Under the pieces are notes generated by a model, which was given only the letters and a program-made list of their open reading frames with translations, was not told the origin of the DNA and did not search any database. 64,000 bases of DNA. It comes from an uncultured Clostridia bacterium (lineage in GTDB: Bacteria; Bacillota; Clostridia; TANB77; CAG-508). Made by a program: the position numbers and the translations under genes. The stretch lies in contig CAKPIK010000003.1 in NCBI GenBank assembly GCA_934162365.1, positions 124,001 to 188,000 on the forward strand, read 5' to 3'. Shown here in pieces: positions 34,420 through 42,828 of the stretch. Position 1 is the stretch's first letter. The number at the start of each line of letters is the position of its first letter.

Positions 34420-34665
34420 AAGCCTCCCCTATTATTATAGGGAGACTCTTATATCTCTGTACCACCTAACTTCGCCAATTTAATTGGCCTCATTATAGTT
34501 ATAACGTAACCACCGCTTCTATCTACTAATTCTTCAAAAGAAGTCCAATAAAGTGAAATTTTTGATAAATATATATTAATAGATTTCTCAGCTATAATCT
34601 ATCTCTCTTTAATATAATTTTACTTATCATACTTTGCTTTATTTTCAGATTTATATTTTATACAT
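34420..34665 (-). promoter_or_regulatory. T-box leader (tRNA-Phe-sensing) upstream of pheST
   Basis: In the minus-strand RNA, AGGTGGTACAGAGA (about 34454-34467) is the T-box. TAGG with CCTA and AGAGA with TCTC can form an antiterminator with a UGGU bulge, complementary to the ACCA end expected for tRNA-Phe. The alternative terminator pairs 34422-34431 with 34438-34446 and is followed by seven T. A long stem-I-like region lies upstream. The UUC specifier codon could not be placed with certainty. Uncharged tRNA-Phe should favour pheST-dtd expression. Confidence 0.85.
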
Positions 34666-34670
34666 ATATT

Positions 34671-34699
34671 ATATTAACACAAAAAACAATTTATTGCAA
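34671..34699 (-). promoter_or_regulatory. promoter of the T-box-pheST-dtd operon
   Basis: TTGCAA (34694-34699), 17-nt spacer, TAATAT (34671-34676) on the minus strand, just before the T-box leader. An overlapping ATATAAT offers an alternative -10. Confidence 0.45.
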
Positions 34700-34708
34700 G
34701 AAATATTT

Positions 34709-35539
34709 TTATTCATATATCCCTATTTTTCTCATGTATCCAATATATGCATTATCTATATTGCTCCATGTCTGTATATTTTCGTCTAGAGTTTTCTCAT
34801 CTAAATTAAATTTAGAAAAGCTTTCATAACTTTTAACTATTTTTTCTTTAAATTTATCTGGGCATCTTCCAATTATTCTAGCTACATCATCATATTTATT
34901 TCCATAACCTGCGAATCCAAAATCTATTATTGCAGCTATATGGTTATTTTCGTCTAATAAAATATTACTAGAATTTAAATCTCCATGTACAAGACAATTA
35001 GGCTCTTCATTTATTGGTATTGCATCCCAAAACTTTCTGTTTGTTTTTGTTATATGAACAGATAATAATTCATCTAAAAAGTCTTTTAATTTTAAGCCAA
35101 TATTATTTGTATTAAATATTTTAGATTTAGAATAATCTATGCTATGAAGTTCATTCATAAACTCTGCAATTTCATTTGAAATAATGCCAACTTCTTCATC
35201 ATTTAAGTCATTCATTTTTTCTGCAAGTGGAGTGCCTTCAACCTTTTTATGCATACTAAAAGGTCTTTCATTGTCATAAAATAATTGTAGTTCAATTGTA
35301 TTAAAATTTGTTTTTCCATGTATAAATTTAGTAAATTCATAATCTTTTACAATTGTTCTAGACCAGAACTCATCTCTTGGAAATCTAAAAAAATAGTTTC
35401 CATCATTTGTTGAAACTTCATATACAATATTGGTCCAACCTGTTGGAATTAAAGTCATTCTTTCTATTGTTTTATCTGGTATTGCATTATTAATTATCGC
35501 TTTGAAATTATCACTTAGTCTAAAATATTTATCCTTCAT
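34709..35539 (-). CDS. APH-family small-molecule phosphotransferase
   Basis: 276 aa. An aminoglycoside phosphotransferase/choline kinase-like fold: FFRFPRDEFW near 50-59 (ATP-binding Lys region), catalytic LVHGDLNSSNILLD near 176-189, and metal-binding IIDFGFAGYGNKYDDVA near 198-214. It phosphorylates a hydroxyl on an unknown substrate; antibiotic resistance should not be assumed. It appears monocistronic and is preceded by a good GGAG ribosome binding site. Confidence 0.85.
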   Translation of the reverse strand: MKDKYFRLSDNFKAIINNAIPDKTIERMTLIPTGWTNIVYEVSTNDGNYFFRFPRDEFWSRTIVKDYEFTKFIHGKTNFNTIELQLFYDNERPFSMHKKVEGTPLAEKMNDLNDEEVGIISNEIAEFMNELHSIDYSKSKIFNTNNIGLKLKDFLDELLSVHITKTNRKFWDAIPINEEPNCLVHGDLNSSNILLDENNHIAAIIDFGFAGYGNKYDDVARIIGRCPDKFKEKIVKSYESFSKFNLDEKTLDENIQTWSNIDNAYIGYMRKIGIYE

Positions 35540-35666
35540 TTTATTCTCCGTATTTTAGTGTATATGTTTTGGATTATATCACAATTATTTAGTAGGTACA
35601 AGGTTTGCTTTTACATTTTTTGAGCAATTTAATTTTTCAAAAAATTTAATTCCCATTGTCACCTTT

Positions 35667-36920
35667 TTAGTACAACTCGTTTTCTATATTTAAAAGCCTA
35701 TTATATTTAGCTACTCTATCAGTTCTTGCTGGTGCTCCTGATTTTATATATATATTATTTGTTGCAACTGCTAAATCTGCTATAAATGTATCTTCTGTTT
35801 CACCAGATCTATGTGATATTACTGTGCTATATCCATTTTCTTTTGCCAATTTTATTGCATCTAATGTTTCTGTTAATGTTCCTATTTGATTTGGTTTTAT
35901 TAATATACTATTTGCCACGCCTCCTTCTATTCCTTTTTTTAATCTCTCAATATTTGTAACAAATAAATCATCACCTACTAATTGAATTTTATCTCCCAAT
36001 TTTATAGTTAAATCTCTCCAGCCTTTCCAATCCTCTTCTGCCAAACCATCTTCAATTGATATAATACTATAATTATTTACTAAATGTTCTAAATAATCTA
36101 TCATCTCTTTAGTTGTTTTTAACTCACCAGTTTTCCAGAATAAATATCCATTTTTCTTTTGTTTTTGTGCTTCCTCATACATTTCTGTTGCCGCAACATC
36201 TAATGCTAATGCAACGTCTTCTTTTAATTTATATCCTGCCTTTTCTATTGCTTCTACTATTAATTCTAGCGCTTCTTCATCGTTCGATAAATTTGGTGCA
36301 AATCCTCCTTCATCTCCTACTGCTGTTGATAATCCTCTTTTCTTTAATACATCTTTTAAAGTATGATATACTTCTGACGCAATTTGCATTTTTTCTCTAA
36401 AACTGTCTCCTCCAACTGCTACAATCATAAATTCTTGAATATTTACATTATTATCTGAATGTTTGCCTCCATTTAATATGTTCATCATAGGTATTGGCAT
36501 ATTAGTTCCACTTATTCCACCTATATATTTATATAATGGCATATTAGTAGCTTTAGCAGCAGCATCGCAACATGCAAGAGATACACCCAAAATTGCATTT
36601 GCTCCAAGCTCAGCTTTATTTTTTGTTCCATCTAATTCTATTATTTTATGATCTATTTTAGTTTGATTAAATACATCTTCTCCTCTTAATTTATCATTTA
36701 TTACTGTATTAACATTTTCAACTGCTTTTTCTACACTTTTACCATTGTACTTATTTTTATCGTTATCTCTTAATTCAACTGCCTCAAAACTTCCTGTTGA
36801 TGCTCCAGATGGAACAATTGCTTTTCCTTCTATGCCATTTTCTAATAATACTTTAACTTGAACGGTTGGATTTCCTCTTGAGTCTAAAACCTGCATTCCT
36901 TTTATTTCTTTAATTTTCAT
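35667..36920 (-). CDS. eno: enolase
   Basis: 417 aa. It converts 2-phosphoglycerate to phosphoenolpyruvate. Visible motifs are SRGNPTVQV (14-22), GANAILGVSLA near 106-116, Mg2+ ligands in ALDVAATEMY and SIEDGLAEEDW, catalytic Lys in ILIKPNQIGT, and SHRSGETEDTFIADLAV. ATG 36920 (MKIKEIKGMQVLDSRG) follows GGAGG; an in-frame ATG at 36935 precedes that site. It lies away from the gap-pgk-tpiA-gpmI cluster. Its ribosome binding site is inside a 9-bp hairpin (36921-36946). Confidence 0.96.
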   Translation of the reverse strand: MKIKEIKGMQVLDSRGNPTVQVKVLLENGIEGKAIVPSGASTGSFEAVELRDNDKNKYNGKSVEKAVENVNTVINDKLRGEDVFNQTKIDHKIIELDGTKNKAELGANAILGVSLACCDAAAKATNMPLYKYIGGISGTNMPIPMMNILNGGKHSDNNVNIQEFMIVAVGGDSFREKMQIASEVYHTLKDVLKKRGLSTAVGDEGGFAPNLSNDEEALELIVEAIEKAGYKLKEDVALALDVAATEMYEEAQKQKKNGYLFWKTGELKTTKEMIDYLEHLVNNYSIISIEDGLAEEDWKGWRDLTIKLGDKIQLVGDDLFVTNIERLKKGIEGGVANSILIKPNQIGTLTETLDAIKLAKENGYSTVISHRSGETEDTFIADLAVATNNIYIKSGAPARTDRVAKYNRLLNIENELY

Positions 36921-36946
36921 ATAATCTACCTCCATATGTAGATTAT
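36921..36946 (-). promoter_or_regulatory. hairpin enclosing the eno ribosome binding site
   Basis: ATAATCTAC (36921-36929) pairs perfectly with GTAGATTAT (36938-36946). In the minus-strand RNA the 8-nt loop is ATATGGAG, so the GGAGGT site straddles loop and stem, immediately before the ATG at 36918-36920. Confidence 0.5.
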
Positions 36947-36975
36947 TAACATTTATAAGTATTATTAAACAAAAA

Positions 36976-37009
36976 AACTGTGAAATCTCTTTTTAGAAAT
37001 TTCACAGTT
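36976..37009 (-). terminator. terminator of the hydrogenase operon
   Basis: AACTGTGAAAT (36976-36986) pairs with ATTTCACAGTT (36999-37009), with a run of seven T on the minus strand. It ends the hydC-hydB-hydA unit before eno. Confidence 0.9.
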
Positions 37010-37019
37010 AATTTTTTAT

Positions 37020-37100
37020 TTAACTATTTGATATACCACAAGAATTATCTCCTGCTTTAAAATCTGTTATTTCATCTTTTTTAACAATTGCTTCGTTCAT
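37020..37100 (-). CDS. possible 26-aa peptide downstream of hydA
   Basis: ATG 37100 to TAA 37020-37022, encoding 26 residues: MNEAIVKKDE then ITDFKAGDNSCGISNS. It starts 9 nt after the hydA stop, inside the same transcript and before the terminator. The upstream AAAGTTGAA is a weak ribosome binding site. A single Cys lies in a small polar tail. It could be a short regulatory or precursor peptide, or chance. No family is recognised. Confidence 0.3.
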   Translation of the reverse strand: MNEAIVKKDEITDFKAGDNSCGISNS

Positions 37101-37109
37101 TTCAACTTT

Positions 37110-38858
37110 TTATTTTGAATATTTTTCTCTTGCTTCATATGTTGTATGAAGTAATTTATGTGCTTTATGGCTTCCTGGATTTTCTAGATATTCTTTATAT
37201 ATTTTTTGAATAATTGGGTTTTCATGTGATTTTCTTATTGTGCTTTTTTCATCTATATTATAAAGTGCATCTGATCTCAATTTTCTAATATCAATTTCTG
37301 CTCTTTGCTTTGAACTATGTATTGGTTGACCTCCACCCATTACACATCCACCTGGGCATGCCATTATTTCTATAAAACTATATTCAGATTTGCCTGCTTT
37401 TATATCGTCCATTATTTTTCTAGCATTAGCTAATCCAGATGCTACTGCAATTTTTATTTCTTTTCCATCTAAATTAATTATTGCTTCTTTTATTCCGGCA
37501 CTTCCTCTTACTTCATTAAATTCGATTTTCTTTAACTCTTTTCCAGTAACAACTTCTGAAACAGTTCTTAATGCTGCTTCCATAACTCCTCCTGTTGTTC
37601 CAAATATTGCACCTGCACCAGTTGCTTCTCCCATTGGGTCGTCAAAGCTAGAATCTTCTAATGATTTAAAATTAATATGTGCTTGTTTTATCATTCTTGC
37701 AAGCTCTCTTGTTGTTATTACTGCATCCACATCATTATATCCTGCTCCATCCATATCTTTTCTTGTAATTTCATATTTTTTTGCTACACAAGGCATTACA
37801 GATACAACCACTATTTTTGCTGGATCCACTTTATATTTTTCTGCAAAGTATGATTTTATTAATGCTCCAAACATTGCTTGTGGTGATTTGCAACTTGATA
37901 AATGTTGTAATTGTTCTGGATAATTTTTCTCACAGAAATTAATCCATCCTGGGCTACAAGAAGTAATCATTGGAAGTGTTTCATTATTTTTTAACCTTTG
38001 TATGAACTCTGTTCCTTCTTCCATAATTGTTAAGTCTGCGCCTGTATTTGTATCAAACACTTTGTCAAAGCCTAATCTTTTTAATGCAGTAACCATTTTT
38101 CCTGTTACATTTGTTCCAATATCCATTCCAAACTCTTCACCAAGTGCTACTCTAACAGCCGGTGCTGTTTGAACAACTACATATTTATCTTCATCTTTTA
38201 ATTGTTTCCATACAAACTCAGTTGAATCTTTTTCTGTTAGAGCACCTACTGGACAGCTTTCTATACATTGACCACACAAAACACAGTTTACATCTGCCAA
38301 ACTACTGTCTCCATATGTAGATATACAAGAATCAAATCCTCTATTTATGCAATCTATTGCACCTATTTGTTGAACATTTTTACATGTTGCAACACATCTT
38401 CTACATAATATACATTTATTAAAGTTTCTAACAATAGCTGCAGATTTATCATCTATATTATGTTGTTGAACTTTTCCAGTATATTTTATTCCAGTAACAT
38501 TAAATTCCTCAGCTAATTTTTGAAGTTCACAATTTCCATTTCTAGTACATGTTAAACAATCTCTTTGATGATTAGATAATATTAAATCTAAAACCATCCT
38601 TCTTGCTTCTATTAATGCCATTGTATTTGTTCTTACAATCATTCCTTCTTCTGCTTTTTGAATACATGAAGTAACAAAACCTTTTCTACCTTCAACTTCT
38701 ACAAGGCACATTCTACAATCACCAATTTCATTTATTTCTTTTAAAAAACATAATGTTGGAATTTCAATATGAGCCTTTTTTGCTGCTTGTAATATTGTTG
38801 TTCCATTTGGAACCTCTACTTGTTTGCCATCTATTGTTAATTTTATAATATCAGACAT
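37110..38858 (-). CDS. hydA: [FeFe]-hydrogenase catalytic subunit (HydA/HndD type)
   Basis: 582 aa. The N-terminal [2Fe-2S] domain (1-80) is followed by the His-ligated cluster HQRDCLTCTRNGNC (about 98-111), two [4Fe-4S] clusters (CILCRRCVATC; CVLCGQCIESCPVG), and the H-cluster domain. H-cluster signatures are TSCSPGWINFCE (L1), MPCVAKKYE (L2) and ACPGGCVMGGGQP (L3), with the C-terminal small-subunit region at about 520-580. It produces or takes up H2. With hydB and hydC it resembles the group A3 trimeric enzyme, which may bifurcate electrons between ferredoxin and NAD(P)H; the direction is inferred. Confidence 0.95.
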   Translation of the reverse strand: MSDIIKLTIDGKQVEVPNGTTILQAAKKAHIEIPTLCFLKEINEIGDCRMCLVEVEGRKGFVTSCIQKAEEGMIVRTNTMALIEARRMVLDLILSNHQRDCLTCTRNGNCELQKLAEEFNVTGIKYTGKVQQHNIDDKSAAIVRNFNKCILCRRCVATCKNVQQIGAIDCINRGFDSCISTYGDSSLADVNCVLCGQCIESCPVGALTEKDSTEFVWKQLKDEDKYVVVQTAPAVRVALGEEFGMDIGTNVTGKMVTALKRLGFDKVFDTNTGADLTIMEEGTEFIQRLKNNETLPMITSCSPGWINFCEKNYPEQLQHLSSCKSPQAMFGALIKSYFAEKYKVDPAKIVVVSVMPCVAKKYEITRKDMDGAGYNDVDAVITTRELARMIKQAHINFKSLEDSSFDDPMGEATGAGAIFGTTGGVMEAALRTVSEVVTGKELKKIEFNEVRGSAGIKEAIINLDGKEIKIAVASGLANARKIMDDIKAGKSEYSFIEIMACPGGCVMGGGQPIHSSKQRAEIDIRKLRSDALYNIDEKSTIRKSHENPIIQKIYKEYLENPGSHKAHKLLHTTYEAREKYSK

Positions 38859-38883
38859 TATTATATTCTCCTTTTCTATTTTT

Positions 38884-40743
38884 CTAATTAGATATTGCTT
38901 TGAATGGGCACTTACTTACACAAGCTCCACATTTAATGCATATTGCTGGGTTAATTCTATGTGGTTGCTTTGGTTCTCCAGATATTGCATTTACTGGACA
39001 TTGTCTTTTACAAATTCCACATCCTTTGCATAATTCTGGATTGATTTCTATATTTGCTAATGCCTTACATTCTCCTGCTGGGCATCTTTTTTCAATTATA
39101 TGGGCCCTATATTCATCTTTGAAGTATTTTAATGTTGATAATACTGGATTTGGTGCTGTTTGACCTAATCCACATACAGATGCTTTTTTTATATTTACAG
39201 CTAAAGTTTCTAAGTTTTCTAAATCTTCTATTGTTCCATTTCCATCTGTTATTTTTTCTAATATTTCATGCATTCTTTTTGTTCCAATTCTACAAGGTGT
39301 ACATTTACCACAAGATTCATCTACTGTGAAACCTAAATAAAATTTTGCAAGATTTACCATGCATTTTGTATCATCCATTACAATTAGTCCACCAGACCCC
39401 ATCATAGATCCAATTGCTCCTAGAGATTCATAATCTATTGGTGTATCTAAATGTTCTGCTGGTATACATCCTCCTGAAGGTCCACCTGTTTGAGCTGCTT
39501 TAAATTCATGCCCATTTGGTATTCCTCCACCTATATCAAATACAATTTCTCTTAATGTTGTTCCCATTGGTACTTCAACTAATCCAACGTTTACAACATT
39601 TCCGCCTAAAGCAAATACTTTAGTTCCTTTTGATGTTGCTGTACCAATACTTGAATACCATTTAGCACCATTTAATATTATTTTTGTAATGTTTGCATAT
39701 GTTTCAACATTATTTATTAATGTTGGCTTTTGCCATAAGCCTGCATTTGCTGGAAATGGTGGTTTTAGTCTTGGTTGCCCACGTCTACCTTCTATTGATT
39801 CAAGAAGTGCTGTTTCTTCTCCACATACAAAAGCCCCTGCTCCAAGTCTTATTTCTAAGTCAAAGCTAAAGTTTGTTTCCCATATATTTTTTCCAAGTAT
39901 CCCATATTCTCTTGCTTGGTCTATTGCCTTTTGGAATCTTTGTACAGCTATTGGATATTCTGCTCTAACATATATGTAACCTTTATCTGCTCCAATTGCA
40001 TATCCTGCAATCATCATAGCTTCTATAATGCAATGAGGATCTCCTTCTAGTATGCTTCTATCCATAAATGCCCCTGGATCTCCTTCGTCTGCATTACACA
40101 CAACATACTTTTGATCCCCTTCTGCCATTTTTGTAAACATCCACTTTTTACCTGTTGGAAAACCTGCTCCTCCTCTACCTCTTAAGCCAGACTCTAATAT
40201 TTCATTTATTACATCGTCTTGGCTCATTGAGGTTAAAACTTTCTCTAGAGCTTTATACCCATCAAATGCTATATATTCATCTATACATTCAGGATTTATT
40301 ATTCCACAATTTTTAAGTGCAATTCTTTGTTGTTTTTTATAAAAGTTTAATTCATCTAATCTATCAACTAATGTTCCATCTATATCTTTACAAAGTAATC
40401 TTTCAACCTTTTTGCCTTCTATAATATGAGTGTTAATTATTTCTTCACAATCTTCTGGTGAAACCATTGCATAAAATGTATCTTCTGGTCTAATTATTAC
40501 TATTGGACCTTTAGCACAAAGTCCAAAACAGCCTGTTTGAATTACCCTTACATTTTCAATGTTTTTCTCTTTTATTATTCTTCTAAATTCTTCAATTATT
40601 TTAGGTGATTTTGAAGATGTACAACCAGTTCCTCTACAAACTAATATATGTTTTTCTCTTGTGTTAGCATTTATGTTTACACGTAAATCAAGTTCTTTTC
40701 TTTTTTCTTCTCTTATTTTTTGTATTTCTTCTAGAGTTTTCAT
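38884..40743 (-). CDS. hydB: NuoF-like NADH/flavin subunit of trimeric hydrogenase (HydB/HndC)
   Basis: 619 aa. A thioredoxin-like [2Fe-2S] domain at the N-terminus (CRGTGCTSS, CFGLCAKGP) precedes the NuoF core with NADH/FMN-binding GRGGAGFPTGKKW near 188-200, an SLBB domain, and the [4Fe-4S] motif SCGKCTPCRIGTKR. It ends with a two-cluster ferredoxin domain (CKGCGICKRQCPVN; CIKCGACVSKCPF). It oxidises or reduces NAD(P)H and connects to HydA. It follows hydC by 22 nt. Confidence 0.95.
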   Translation of the reverse strand: MKTLEEIQKIREEKRKELDLRVNINANTREKHILVCRGTGCTSSKSPKIIEEFRRIIKEKNIENVRVIQTGCFGLCAKGPIVIIRPEDTFYAMVSPEDCEEIINTHIIEGKKVERLLCKDIDGTLVDRLDELNFYKKQQRIALKNCGIINPECIDEYIAFDGYKALEKVLTSMSQDDVINEILESGLRGRGGAGFPTGKKWMFTKMAEGDQKYVVCNADEGDPGAFMDRSILEGDPHCIIEAMMIAGYAIGADKGYIYVRAEYPIAVQRFQKAIDQAREYGILGKNIWETNFSFDLEIRLGAGAFVCGEETALLESIEGRRGQPRLKPPFPANAGLWQKPTLINNVETYANITKIILNGAKWYSSIGTATSKGTKVFALGGNVVNVGLVEVPMGTTLREIVFDIGGGIPNGHEFKAAQTGGPSGGCIPAEHLDTPIDYESLGAIGSMMGSGGLIVMDDTKCMVNLAKFYLGFTVDESCGKCTPCRIGTKRMHEILEKITDGNGTIEDLENLETLAVNIKKASVCGLGQTAPNPVLSTLKYFKDEYRAHIIEKRCPAGECKALANIEINPELCKGCGICKRQCPVNAISGEPKQPHRINPAICIKCGACVSKCPFKAISN

Positions 40744-40765
40744 TTATACCTCCATAATTATAATA

Positions 40766-41257
40766 TTATTCTTTATCTTTATATTCAGCAATTACCTTTT
40801 TCATTAACTCTGGTGTTGCTTTTCCATAGACTTCATCATTTACTGTAAATACTGGTGCCAATCCACAAGCCCCTATACATCTTGTTGCTTCCAATGAAAA
40901 CTTGCCATCTTCAGTTGTTTCTCCTTCTTTAATTTTTAATGCTTCCTTTGCTGTATCTAATAATTTTTCAGAACCTTTAACAAAACATGCTGTCCCTAAA
41001 CATACAGCTATATTGTATTTTCCTTTTGGTTTTAACGTAAACCTAGAGTAAAAAGTTATTACTCCATATATTTCTGCCATTTCGATTTCTAAGTAGTTAG
41101 ATATAGCAAATTGTGCTTTTTCAGGAATATACCCATAATACTCCTGTATCTCATTTAATATTTGTATTAGATTGCTTTTGTTTTTTTCATACTTATTAAG
41201 TATTTCGTCTAATTTTTCATCTCTACCATTACATTGGCATTTGCAAGTTTCACTCAT
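40766..41257 (-). CDS. hydC: NuoE-like [2Fe-2S] subunit of trimeric hydrogenase (HydC/HndA)
   Basis: 163 aa. A thioredoxin-fold ferredoxin with cysteines in CLGTACFVKG (about 86-95) and ATRCIGACGLAP (about 125-136), the four-Cys NuoE pattern. It has an extra Cys-containing N-terminal stretch (CKCQCNGRDE). First gene of the hydC-hydB-hydA operon, with AGGAGGT upstream and a near-consensus promoter at 41286-41314. Confidence 0.94.
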   Translation of the reverse strand: MSETCKCQCNGRDEKLDEILNKYEKNKSNLIQILNEIQEYYGYIPEKAQFAISNYLEIEMAEIYGVITFYSRFTLKPKGKYNIAVCLGTACFVKGSEKLLDTAKEALKIKEGETTEDGKFSLEATRCIGACGLAPVFTVNDEVYGKATPELMKKVIAEYKDKE

Positions 41258-41285
41258 ATTAAACCTCCTTATTCAAGATAATTTA

Positions 41286-41314
41286 ATTGTATCAAATAGT
41301 TAATTTTTAATCAA
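41286..41314 (-). promoter_or_regulatory. promoter of the hydrogenase operon
   Basis: TTGATT (41309-41314), 17-nt spacer, TACAAT (41286-41291) on the minus strand, about 30 nt before the hydC ATG. Confidence 0.55.
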
Positions 41315-41397
41315 TATATATTTATAAAATAGTGTATTAGCTTTAATTGCATAATATTATATTAAACTGCAAATTTTCTGTATTATTTAAAAATATC

Positions 41398-41428
41398 AAA
41401 GAGCTATGAAAAATTTTCATAGCTCTTT
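41398..41428. terminator. terminator downstream of the zinc-ribbon gene
   Basis: AAAGAGCTATGAAAA (41398-41412) and TTTTCATAGCTCTTT (41414-41428) form a near-perfect palindrome just after the stop of the 324-aa gene. The A- and T-rich flanks give a tail in either direction. Confidence 0.8.
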
Positions 41429-41441
41429 TGGTTTTAAATAG

Positions 41442-42416
41442 TTATGCTCTTTTAGCCATACTCAGATAGCGTATTGCATCGTCTCTTGACCATGCATGTA
41501 TTCCTCTATCATATTTAGTAACACGTTCATCTTTAAATATGTTCATGTTAAATGGCTTGAAATTGTCGTGCCATTCAAGAACAATTACTTTGTTCTTGAA
41601 CCGAATTGATATGGTTCCTTGGCTTGTTTTATAGCAATACCATATCTTTTCTTTTTGGTCTTCTTCATCCCATTCTTTTCTGACTTCAACCTCTGGTTTA
41701 TCGTCATATACTGCATCAATAATTTGAGATGCCTCTTTCATTTTTACCTCAGTGGTAAACTGTTCTTGACATTTGCAGTGTACTTTTTCAAGCTTATTAT
41801 TTTCCGTAACAAGTTGTTCTGCGACATCATTCAATGTGAATTTTTCTCCGCATACTGCACACACATCGTCTTCGCCTGGAACATGGACTTCCTTACTGTA
41901 TGAAATTCCACTTGTTTCTGGAATTTCAACCACATTGTTTACATCAACATCTTCAACAGATATATTTTCTGCAAGATAAATGTGACCATTTGAGGAAAGT
42001 ACATATTTTCCATACATCAAAAAGCTGTGCAACTGCATTTTGAGAAAGGCTGCCTGTTTTCTATAAATAAGCAATTTTTTTAATTGCTTAAGTTCATTTC
42101 CTTTGATAACTTTCTCGATTTCCTCTTTAGAATCGTAAATTTCTTCTCGAACACAGAACGGCTTTGCTTCATAACATACTTCTGTTAAGAAAGTATCTGC
42201 CCTTCTGTCTGCATTTGCTTTTAGTGCTTTATAATAAACAAAATTACTTTCGCTTATTATTGGATGGCCGTAGGTATCAAAAGCAATTGGTTTTACATCT
42301 CTACCTCCAATTGTAATTTTGATTTTAGACTTATCTGGATAAGCTAATTTATTTAGCCTAATTATTCCAAGATTACTTCCCCTAAAATTCCGTATTGTGT
42401 GAATTTCGCTAGTCAT
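41442..42416 (-). CDS. 324-aa protein with zinc-finger-like cysteine motif, probably acquired
   Basis: 324 aa. Residues about 188-218 carry VCAVCGEKF and, after a helix, VHCKCQEQF: a Cx2C...HxC arrangement likely to bind zinc. The rest is soluble and charged, ending in KYDRGIHAWSRDDAIRYLSM. No family is recognised. Two sampled 60-nt lines are 35-37% GC (22% for one hydA line), and codon choice is less A/T-biased, suggesting transfer. AGGAG precedes the ATG. A strong promoter lies 115 nt upstream. It may come from a phage or plasmid; function unknown. Confidence 0.65.
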   Translation of the reverse strand: MTSEIHTIRNFRGSNLGIIRLNKLAYPDKSKIKITIGGRDVKPIAFDTYGHPIISESNFVYYKALKANADRRADTFLTEVCYEAKPFCVREEIYDSKEEIEKVIKGNELKQLKKLLIYRKQAAFLKMQLHSFLMYGKYVLSSNGHIYLAENISVEDVDVNNVVEIPETSGISYSKEVHVPGEDDVCAVCGEKFTLNDVAEQLVTENNKLEKVHCKCQEQFTTEVKMKEASQIIDAVYDDKPEVEVRKEWDEEDQKEKIWYCYKTSQGTISIRFKNKVIVLEWHDNFKPFNMNIFKDERVTKYDRGIHAWSRDDAIRYLSMAKRA

Positions 42417-42529
42417 AATGACACTCCTTTTTTATTTTTTAGCTTTACTTACTTAAAACCAATTTACCTCCCTTTTATTTATTTGGCAATTGCCATATAG
42501 AGGTTTTTAGTAAAAAGCTTTACCCAAAT

Positions 42530-42558
42530 ATTATATCACTATTTACATAATATTGCAA
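42530..42558 (-). promoter_or_regulatory. promoter of the 324-aa zinc-finger-like gene
   Basis: TTGCAA (42553-42558), 17-nt spacer, TATAAT (42530-42535) on the minus strand, leaving a ~105-nt leader. Within it AAGCTTTTTACTAAAAACC can pair imperfectly with GGTTTTAAGTAAGTAAAGC, enclosing a GGGAGG sequence. Confidence 0.6.
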
Positions 42559-42600
42559 ACTGTTATATATATACTTTTTCGTTATTAGCTTTTAATAATA

Positions 42601-42628
42601 AAAAAGAATTCCCTAAAGAATTCTTTTT
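42601..42628. terminator. bidirectional terminator at 42.6 kb
   Basis: AAAAAGAATTC (42601-42611) pairs perfectly with GAATTCTTTTT (42618-42628) around a 6-nt loop. It most likely ends the dehydrogenase-MFS transcript on the minus strand. Confidence 0.85.
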
Positions 42629-42654
42629 TATCTTAATTAGATTTTTAATTATTA

Positions 42655-42735
42655 TTACAAGTCATATATGTTACCATTTATATTAATGCAATTGGCTCCA
42701 TCGAAGTAGTTATCTACAACTTTTTTGCCTCTCAT
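42655..42735 (-). CDS. possible 26-aa peptide downstream of the MFS gene
   Basis: ATG 42735 to TAA 42655-42657: MRGKKVVDNYFDG then ANCININGNIYDL. Its base composition is richer in G and C than the flanking DNA, which argues for coding or for a gene remnant. No ribosome binding site is seen. It has the same length and single Cys as the peptide after hydA but no clear similarity. Confidence 0.25.
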   Translation of the reverse strand: MRGKKVVDNYFDGANCININGNIYDL

Positions 42736-42828
42736 AACGATTGATACAAATATCAATCAATTTATTTGTATAAAGATTATCAAATTATTATAAAAATTTC
42801 AAGAATTTTATAAAATCTTATATAATTT

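Larger units (their letters stand above)
42417..42828. other. intergenic region with promoter, terminator and candidate peptide
   Basis: A 412-nt spacer. From left to right it holds the long leader of the 324-aa gene (with the palindrome GGCAATTGCC at 42485-42494 and an imperfect inverted repeat around it), that gene's promoter (42530-42558), a bidirectional terminator (42601-42628), and a possible 26-aa peptide (42655-42735). The last ~90 nt before the MFS stop codon are AT-rich and show nothing. Confidence 0.5.
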
